Origin: Acetofilamentum sp.
GTDB lineage: Bacteria; Bacteroidota; Bacteroidia; Bacteroidales; DTU049
DNA: 29,294 bases
Direction: 5' to 3'
Assembly (NCBI GenBank): GCA_020720525.1
Contig: DYON01000004.1
Location: 1 to 29,294 of the forward strand
Shown piece after piece: positions 23,927-29,294 of this stretch. Position 1 is the stretch's first letter. Every line of letters starts with the position of its first letter. Below the pieces are notes generated by a model. The model made no database searches and was not told the origin of the DNA. It was given only the letters and a program-made list of their open reading frames with translations. A program made the position numbers and the translations under genes.

Positions 23927-24364
23927 ATGATTAGTTCAGAATTAATCAAATCTATTATCGACGAGAGTCTGGGCAACGGAAATATTTTTGCTGTTTCGAC
24001 CGAAATAAGCAAAGGAAATAAAATTCTTGTGCTTATCGATGGAGATAATGGAGTGAAAGTTGAAGATTGCATCGGTTTGAGCAAAGCCATCGAAAGCAAA
24101 CTCAATCGCGACGAAGAAGATTTCGAACTCGAAGTGTCGTCGTATGGCATTGGCAGCCCTTTGGTGATGACGCGCCAATATATCAACAATGTTGGTCGCA
24201 ACATACTTGCAAAGCTTCTTGATGGTTGCGAAATAAGTGGAAAACTTATTGCAGCCGACGCCGACAAGTTTACTGTTGAACGAAAAATCAAAAAAAATGT
24301 CGAAACCATCGACATCAAATATTCCGATTGCGAACAAACCCAAATAACCGTTTCATTCAAATAA
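23927..24364 (+). CDS. rimP: Ribosome maturation factor RimP
   Basis: A 145-residue protein needed for maturation of the 30S subunit. It has the two-domain RimP layout: an N-terminal alpha/beta domain with VLIDGDNGVKVEDCIGLSKAIESKL (the V-x-I-D-x-x-x-G-V-x-x-x-D-C pattern), then DFELEVSSYGIGSPL, equivalent to the LEVSSPGxxRPL block, and a small C-terminal SH3-like barrel. It is slightly shorter than the E. coli protein, as is usual in this phylum. Its place directly before nusA and infB confirms the call. Start ATG at 23927; the nusA start is 15 bases after the stop. No separate promoter is evident, so it is likely read from the tRNA-Gln promoter. Confidence 0.94.
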   Translation: MISSELIKSIIDESLGNGNIFAVSTEISKGNKILVLIDGDNGVKVEDCIGLSKAIESKLNRDEEDFELEVSSYGIGSPLVMTRQYINNVGRNILAKLLDGCEISGKLIAADADKFTVERKIKKNVETIDIKYSDCEQTQITVSFK

Positions 24365-24379
24365 ACACCTACCTGTGTT

Positions 24380-25618
24380 ATGGAAACAATGAATTTAGTT
24401 GAGTCATTTAGTGAGTTTAAAGACTCCAAAGCCATCGATCGTCCCACATTGATGAAGATTTTGGTTGATATTTTCAAGCATATTCTTTCGAAAAAGTTTG
24501 AAGTTGCCGACAATTTCGATGTGATTGTAAACACTTCTACTGGCGACCTCGAAATTTGGCATAGTAGAACTATTGTTGCCGACGAAGATGTGGTGAATCC
24601 TACGGCTGAAATTGCTTATTCCGAAGCTGTTAAAATTGAGCCCGACTTCGAAGTTGGCGAGCAGGTTGTAGCTGGATTCGACATCACCAATTTCGACCGA
24701 CGCGATATTCAGAGCATTCATCAGATGCTTAAAGCCAAGGTGATGGAATTTGAAAAAGAAAATATTTACCAGAAATACAAAGAGCGTATTGGCGAGATAG
24801 TTTCGGGCGAAGTGAGCCAGGTTTGGAAAAAAGAACTTCTCATTCTCGACGACGAAGACTATGAATTGGTTTTGCCGCGCACCGAAATGATTCAGTCCGA
24901 TTTTTACAAAAAAGGCGATACCATTCGTGCGGTTGTTGATCGCGTTGAGTTCAAAAACAACACTCCTTTTGTTATTTTATCACGAACATCGCCTGTGTTG
25001 CTCGAACGTTTGTTTGAACAGGAAGTGCCCGAAATTTTTGATGGCTTGATTACCATTCGCAAAATTGTGCGTCAGCCTGGCGATCGTGCAAAAGTTGCTG
25101 TTGAATCGTACGACGACCGCATCGATCCTGTAGGAGCTTGTGTTGGAATGAAGGGCTCGCGTATTCATGGCATTGTGCGTGAACTTCGCAACGAAAACAT
25201 TGATGTGATTAACTATTCGGCCAATCTATCTGTTTTTGTAAGTCGTTCGCTCAGTCCTGCAAAAATATCATCCATCAACATCAAAGAAGAAAAGAAAACC
25301 ATCGAAGTATATCTGAAACCCGATCAGATTTCGCTGGCCATTGGCAAGGGTGGGCAAAACATCAAATTAGCCTCGAAGCTTGTCGATTACGAAATTGAAG
25401 TTTTCCGCGAAATAGACACCGAATTTGAAGACGATGTTGATTTGATGGAATTCTCTGACGAAATTGATGAGTGGATCATCGAAACTTTCAAAAAAATTGG
25501 TTGCGATACAGCCAAAAGCGTTCTCGAAATACCTAGAGATGAGCTTATAGTTCGCGCCGACCTCGAAGAAGAGACAGTTGACGAAGTTTTACGAATTCTC
25601 AGAAGTGAATTTGAATAA
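24380..25618 (+). CDS. nusA: Transcription elongation/termination factor NusA
   Basis: A 412-residue protein binding RNA polymerase and nascent RNA to control pausing, termination and antitermination. Domains in order: N-terminal RNA-polymerase-binding domain (1-130, ending KVMEFEKENIYQKYKERIGEI); S1 domain (about 135-205); KH1 with GMKGSRI (256-262); KH2 with GKGGQNI (322-328); and a short acidic C-terminal helix-hairpin domain (about 363-410, KKIGCDTAKSVLEI). It lacks the two long acidic repeats of E. coli NusA, as expected outside gammaproteobacteria. It is the middle gene of rimP-nusA-infB. The ATG at 24380 is used; an ATG three codons later is equally possible. Confidence 0.96.
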   Translation: METMNLVESFSEFKDSKAIDRPTLMKILVDIFKHILSKKFEVADNFDVIVNTSTGDLEIWHSRTIVADEDVVNPTAEIAYSEAVKIEPDFEVGEQVVAGFDITNFDRRDIQSIHQMLKAKVMEFEKENIYQKYKERIGEIVSGEVSQVWKKELLILDDEDYELVLPRTEMIQSDFYKKGDTIRAVVDRVEFKNNTPFVILSRTSPVLLERLFEQEVPEIFDGLITIRKIVRQPGDRAKVAVESYDDRIDPVGACVGMKGSRIHGIVRELRNENIDVINYSANLSVFVSRSLSPAKISSINIKEEKKTIEVYLKPDQISLAIGKGGQNIKLASKLVDYEIEVFREIDTEFEDDVDLMEFSDEIDEWIIETFKKIGCDTAKSVLEIPRDELIVRADLEEETVDEVLRILRSEFE

Positions 25619-25727
25619 TTTGGCTGCGATTAGCTGTAAGCAAAATCAGTATAAATGTTCTTATTCAACTGACTGTGAATAAAAATTTGTAATTTTACAC
25701 CGTTTTCAGGAACCGGATTAATAATAT

Positions 25728-28715
25728 ATGGATAACAACTCAGGAGTAAAACGATTGGGAAAAGTGGCAACAGAGCTTAATGTTGGTGTAAGCACCGTAA
25801 TTGAGTTTCTGAATAAAAATGGGTTTCCTGTTGACAACCCCAATGCGAAAATTGGCGAAGAGGCTTACAATGCACTGCTGAAAGCGTTCCATTCGGATCG
25901 TACTGAAAAGCAGGAAAGTATGCGCATTCATCTCACCGCTAAAAAAGAAGTACAAGTTAACGAAGAAGAGTCAGATACAATTATTGCCGAAATCGCTACG
26001 TCTGCAAAAGAAAATGTGGTTGGTGCTGAAGTTGTTAAACCTGTTGAAAATGAAGTTGAGCAAGAAATTGTTCCCGAAAAAGAAGTATCTAAACCAGGAC
26101 TCAAAATTATTGGGCACGTTGATTTAGATATGCACAAGAAGAATAAAAAAGAGTTGGTAAAAAAAGTAGAGGAAGAACAAAAATCTCTCGTAGAAGAAAA
26201 GTTGATTGTGCCCGAAAAAGTGGTTGCCGAAGAAGTTGTTGAGGAAAAAGCCGAAAGCATTGTTGTTGCCGAAGTTGAAAAAACAGCAGTTGAAGAATTT
26301 GAAACCGAAAAACACGAGCTTCCAGGAATAAAAATTGTTGCCAAAATCGATTTGGATCAATTCAACAAGAAAAAACACAAAAAGAACAAACAGGAACCAG
26401 CAAAAAAAGAAGAGGTTGTTGTTTCTGAAATCATTGAAAAAAAAGTTGTAGAAACAACTACCGTAGAGAAAACCGTTGTTGAAAAAGTGGTAGCAGAAAC
26501 GAATGAAACCGTAATTGCTCCTACCGAAGAAGTTGTTCCTGCCGAAGACAACCGGTATATCAAACCAGAATTTACTAAACTTGCTGGTCCGAAGCATGTT
26601 GGTCTCATCGATTTGACGCAATTCGAGAAAAAGCCAGCCAAAGTAGGCGAAAAGCCAAGCGACAGAGCAAAACTGGAGCGTAAAAAACGCGCACGAATTC
26701 AGAAGAAAAAAGAAACTCCTGTTGCACAGAATCCAACAACTGTAAACAAAGACATTCAGAATAAAAGCAAGCCTCGCAGTCTTAAGTTTAAAAAGGCCGA
26801 TTCGCGTCCTGCAATATCGGAAGTAGATATCGACAAGCATATCAAAGAAACTCTTGCTCAATTGCAGGGTTCTCCAAAATCGAAATCGTCGAAATACCGC
26901 CGTTTGAAGCGCGATGCCAATCAGCAACAACGAATGGAAGAGCAAGAGGAGTTCGAAAAAGGTCAAAGTGTTCTTAAGGTAAACGAATTTATTACCGTAA
27001 GCGAACTTGCCTCCATGATGAATGTTCCTGCTGTTAAGGTTATTCAGAGTTGCATGAGCTTAGGTCTTTTTGTTTCGCTCAATCAGCGCCTCGATGCCGA
27101 AGCCATCACCATTGTAGCATCTGAGTTTGGATTCGACGTGAAATTTGTTTCGGTCGAAGAAGAACAAGAAATGCATGATGAAGAAGTTGAAAACCCAGAA
27201 GACCTCTCTCCAAGAGCACCTGTTGTTACCGTTATGGGTCACGTCGATCATGGCAAAACATCGTTGCTCGACTATATTCGAAAAAGTAACATCATTGCCG
27301 GCGAGTCGGGTGGTATTACCCAGCATATTGGTGCATACGAAGTAACACTCGATGGACGCAAAATAGCATTTCTCGATACTCCAGGCCACGAAGCGTTTAC
27401 AGCTATGCGTGCTCGTGGAGCAAAAATTACCGATGTTGCCATTATTGTAATTGCAGCCGACGACCAAGTGATGCCTCAAACCATCGAAGCTATCAACCAT
27501 GCTCGTGCAGCTGGAGTTCCTATGGTATTTGCTATGACAAAAATCGATAAAGCAGGGGCAAATCCCGAAAAAATCAGAGAGCAACTCGCTGGTATGAATT
27601 TGCTTGTTGAAGAATGGGGCGGAAAATATCAGAGCCAAGAAGTTGATGCCAAACATGGTTTGAACATCGAAAAACTGCTCGAAAAGGTGTTGCTCGAAGC
27701 TGATATTCTTGAACTTAAAGCCAATGCCAATAAACTTGCTACTGGTTCTGTAATTGAATCTTCGCTCGACAAAGGTCGCGGATACATGGCAACTATTCTC
27801 GTTCATACTGGCACCATGCACGTTGGCGATGTAATTCTTGCTGGAAGCTACTTTGGTCGTGTGAAAGCCATGTTCAACGAACGCAACCAACCAGTAAAAG
27901 AAGCTGGTCCATCAACTCCGGTAGTTATTTTGGGTCTCAATGGAGCTCCTGCCGCTGGCGACAAGCTTACCTGCCATGCCGACGAAAAAATGGCTAAAGA
28001 AATTGCATTGAAACGTCAGCAACTTATTCGTGAGCAATCGCTGCGTACTCAAAAACATATTACTCTCGACGAAATTGGTCGTCGTATTGCTATTGGCGAC
28101 TTCAAAGAGCTCAATATCATTGTTAAAGGCGATGTTGACGGATCGGTTGAAGCTTTGTCCGATTCGCTTCTCAAGCTAAGTTCCGAAAGCGTTCAGGTGA
28201 ATGTTATTCATAAAGCAATTGGTGGAATTACTGAATCGGATGTTTTGCTTGCAACTGCTTCGAATGCTATTATCATTGGATTCCAAGTTCGTCCGAGTGT
28301 TGCCGCTCGCAAATTGGCCGAAAATGAACAAATCGATATTCGCACTTACTCTGTTATTTACGATGCCATCGAGCAGGTTAAAGATGCTATCGAAGGTATG
28401 CTCGAGCCTACCATCGAAGAAAAAGTGGTTGCAAGTATCGAAGTTCGCGAAGTTTTCAAAATCACCAAATTGGGAACCATTGCTGGCTGTATGGTGCTTG
28501 ACGGTAAAATGGTGAGAGCTAACAAGGTTCATCTCATCCGCAACGGAATTGTTGTTCACACTGGCGCTCTTGCTTCGTTGCGCCGCTTCAAAGACGATGT
28601 GAAAGAAGTTTACACTGGTCAAGATTGCGGTATTGGTATTCAAAATTACAACGACGTGAAAGTGGGCGACATTATCGAAGCCTTCACCGAAATTGAAGTT
28701 CAGCGAAAACTGTAG
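25728..28715 (+). CDS. infB: Translation initiation factor IF-2
   Basis: A 995-residue GTPase that positions initiator tRNA on the ribosome. An N-terminal IF2N-like domain (about 7-55, RLGKVATELNVGVSTVIEFL) is followed by a long charged Val/Lys/Glu-rich linker (about 65-410) with three copies of a short motif around IDLDxFxKK. A second IF2N-like domain follows (about 418-475), then the G domain: GHVDHGKT (504-511), DTPGHEAF (550-557), TKID (604-607) in place of the usual NKxD. Domains II, III and the C-terminal fMet-tRNA-binding domain complete it. The large antisense open frames in this region are by-products of its biased composition. A TAATTTTA stretch at 25690-25697, one base off the promoter consensus, sits in the 109-base gap after nusA and could be an internal promoter. 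Confidence 0.97.
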   Translation: MDNNSGVKRLGKVATELNVGVSTVIEFLNKNGFPVDNPNAKIGEEAYNALLKAFHSDRTEKQESMRIHLTAKKEVQVNEEESDTIIAEIATSAKENVVGAEVVKPVENEVEQEIVPEKEVSKPGLKIIGHVDLDMHKKNKKELVKKVEEEQKSLVEEKLIVPEKVVAEEVVEEKAESIVVAEVEKTAVEEFETEKHELPGIKIVAKIDLDQFNKKKHKKNKQEPAKKEEVVVSEIIEKKVVETTTVEKTVVEKVVAETNETVIAPTEEVVPAEDNRYIKPEFTKLAGPKHVGLIDLTQFEKKPAKVGEKPSDRAKLERKKRARIQKKKETPVAQNPTTVNKDIQNKSKPRSLKFKKADSRPAISEVDIDKHIKETLAQLQGSPKSKSSKYRRLKRDANQQQRMEEQEEFEKGQSVLKVNEFITVSELASMMNVPAVKVIQSCMSLGLFVSLNQRLDAEAITIVASEFGFDVKFVSVEEEQEMHDEEVENPEDLSPRAPVVTVMGHVDHGKTSLLDYIRKSNIIAGESGGITQHIGAYEVTLDGRKIAFLDTPGHEAFTAMRARGAKITDVAIIVIAADDQVMPQTIEAINHARAAGVPMVFAMTKIDKAGANPEKIREQLAGMNLLVEEWGGKYQSQEVDAKHGLNIEKLLEKVLLEADILELKANANKLATGSVIESSLDKGRGYMATILVHTGTMHVGDVILAGSYFGRVKAMFNERNQPVKEAGPSTPVVILGLNGAPAAGDKLTCHADEKMAKEIALKRQQLIREQSLRTQKHITLDEIGRRIAIGDFKELNIIVKGDVDGSVEALSDSLLKLSSESVQVNVIHKAIGGITESDVLLATASNAIIIGFQVRPSVAARKLAENEQIDIRTYSVIYDAIEQVKDAIEGMLEPTIEEKVVASIEVREVFKITKLGTIAGCMVLDGKMVRANKVHLIRNGIVVHTGALASLRRFKDDVKEVYTGQDCGIGIQNYNDVKVGDIIEAFTEIEVQRKL

Positions 28716-28815
28716 ATTTTTGCATTTTCTTTTTTGTTAAAAAATAAATTATTGCTATCTTCGGCAAGAATTTGCTTCGTTCAATTGCTGAGGTTTATTC
28801 AAGAAACTACTTCTT

Positions 28816-29286
28816 TTGTTTGCTATTCTTGCAATTCTTCAACTGCAAGCGTTTTCGCTCTCGAAGCTAACAACAGCCGATACCACCAAAATAAAGAAGA
28901 TTGATGCATTAACCGATTTGGCATACGATGTTGTAAAATCGAACCCAGCTCAGGCACTCGAATATTCACAACTTGCTTTGTCGATGAGCCGTCAGATGGG
29001 TTATGCTAATGACAAAATAAATGCTTTGTTGCTTTCTGGAATGGTTTACAAGAACATTGGTGCCTACGACAAATCGGCCGATGCTCTTTTTACGGCACTT
29101 AAACTCTCTGAAGCAGAAAACAACAACGTAAAGACCTCCAGTTGTCTCAACAATATTGGCAATATTTATCGAGCTCAATACAATTTCGACAAGGCTCTGT
29201 ATTATTATGAGCTAAAAAAACAAATGCCCTTCTTCTTTTCTCAGTGGCAGATTCAATTTGAGATAACCACGAATTATTCGAATTAG
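28816..29286 (+). CDS. TPR-repeat protein, start unclear and 3' end possibly broken
   Basis: A frame encoding about 156 residues with three tetratricopeptide repeats: LTDLAYDVVKSNPAQALEYSQLAL, ALLLSGMVYKNIGAYDKSADALFTALKL, and CLNNIGNIYRAQYNFDKALYYYEL. Such repeats are protein-interaction scaffolds; in Bacteroidota they often precede sensor-kinase or DNA-binding domains. There is no ATG or GTG start. The only usable codon is TTG at 28816, but the codons before it, back to a TGA at 28789-28791, read LFKKLLL and would complete a normal signal peptide (KKLLLLFAILAIL). After LYYYELKKQ (about residue 135) the repeat pattern vanishes and the frame stops at 29286. The remaining bases may reflect a frameshift or an assembly error at a sequence end. 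Confidence 0.6.
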   Translation: MFAILAILQLQAFSLSKLTTADTTKIKKIDALTDLAYDVVKSNPAQALEYSQLALSMSRQMGYANDKINALLLSGMVYKNIGAYDKSADALFTALKLSEAENNNVKTSSCLNNIGNIYRAQYNFDKALYYYELKKQMPFFFSQWQIQFEITTNYSN

Positions 29287-29294
29287 AAGCCGAA

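Noticed and set aside
26124..27890. Long minus-strand open frames of about 276-280 codons inside infB.
   Set aside because: They are antisense to a strongly supported gene and have extreme Phe/Asn composition that simply mirrors the Lys/Glu/Val-rich linker.

Overview
The window looks like a chromosomal segment of a Bacteroidota bacterium. The evidence is: promoters of the TAnnTTTG type with no Shine-Dalgarno sequences; two secreted proteins ending in type IX secretion (T9SS) C-terminal sorting domains; a gingipain-family (C25) protease; DUF2723 and DUF2851 proteins typical of the phylum; a Bacteroidota-style IF-2; and a tgt-lptG gene pair. I cannot resolve the order from sequence alone. There is no CRISPR array, rRNA, phage gene or recognisable insertion sequence. 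Coding is dense and no intergenic gap exceeds 300 bases.

Left part (1-6,825): a K+ channel with an RCK domain (cut by the window edge) overlaps the end of a DUF2851 gene on the minus strand. A small TonB-C-terminal-domain exported protein lies divergently on the plus strand and ends in a clear terminator. tgt and an LptF/LptG-type permease gene follow, one base apart. Facing them on the minus strand are queA and a SPOR-domain protein gene. tgt and queA are both queuosine tRNA-modification genes. This Tgt has lost all three zinc-binding cysteines of the canonical enzyme.

Middle part (6,826-9,940): two multi-pass GT-C-type glycosyltransferase-like membrane proteins are encoded convergently with a 71-base 3' overlap. 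This segment looks AT-richer than its flanks and is bordered by an imperfect direct repeat (20 of 25 positions identical).

Surface and secretion block (9,988-18,841, minus strand): an S41 peptidase, a C45-like hydrolase with an embedded EF-hand/dockerin-like loop and a T9SS tail, an outer-membrane beta-barrel protein, and a large Lys-gingipain-like (Kgp-like) C25 protease with PKD domains and a T9SS tail. Next come deoC, a NodB-type polysaccharide deacetylase and a DUF2723 (TMEM260-like) membrane protein. The last two are two bases apart and probably co-transcribed.

Right part (23,756-29,294, plus strand): a well-formed promoter drives tRNA-Gln(UUG), followed by a strong hairpin terminator and then the conserved rimP-nusA-infB operon. 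This parallels the E. coli arrangement, where a tRNA gene (metY) heads the same operon. The window ends in a TPR-protein gene that lacks a normal start codon and loses its repeat pattern about 80 bases from the window end.

The main biological theme is cell-surface proteolysis and glycan or glycoprotein assembly (T9SS cargo, GT-C enzymes, DUF2723, deacetylase, LptG) beside core translation and tRNA-modification genes. Links between these genes beyond co-location are inference.
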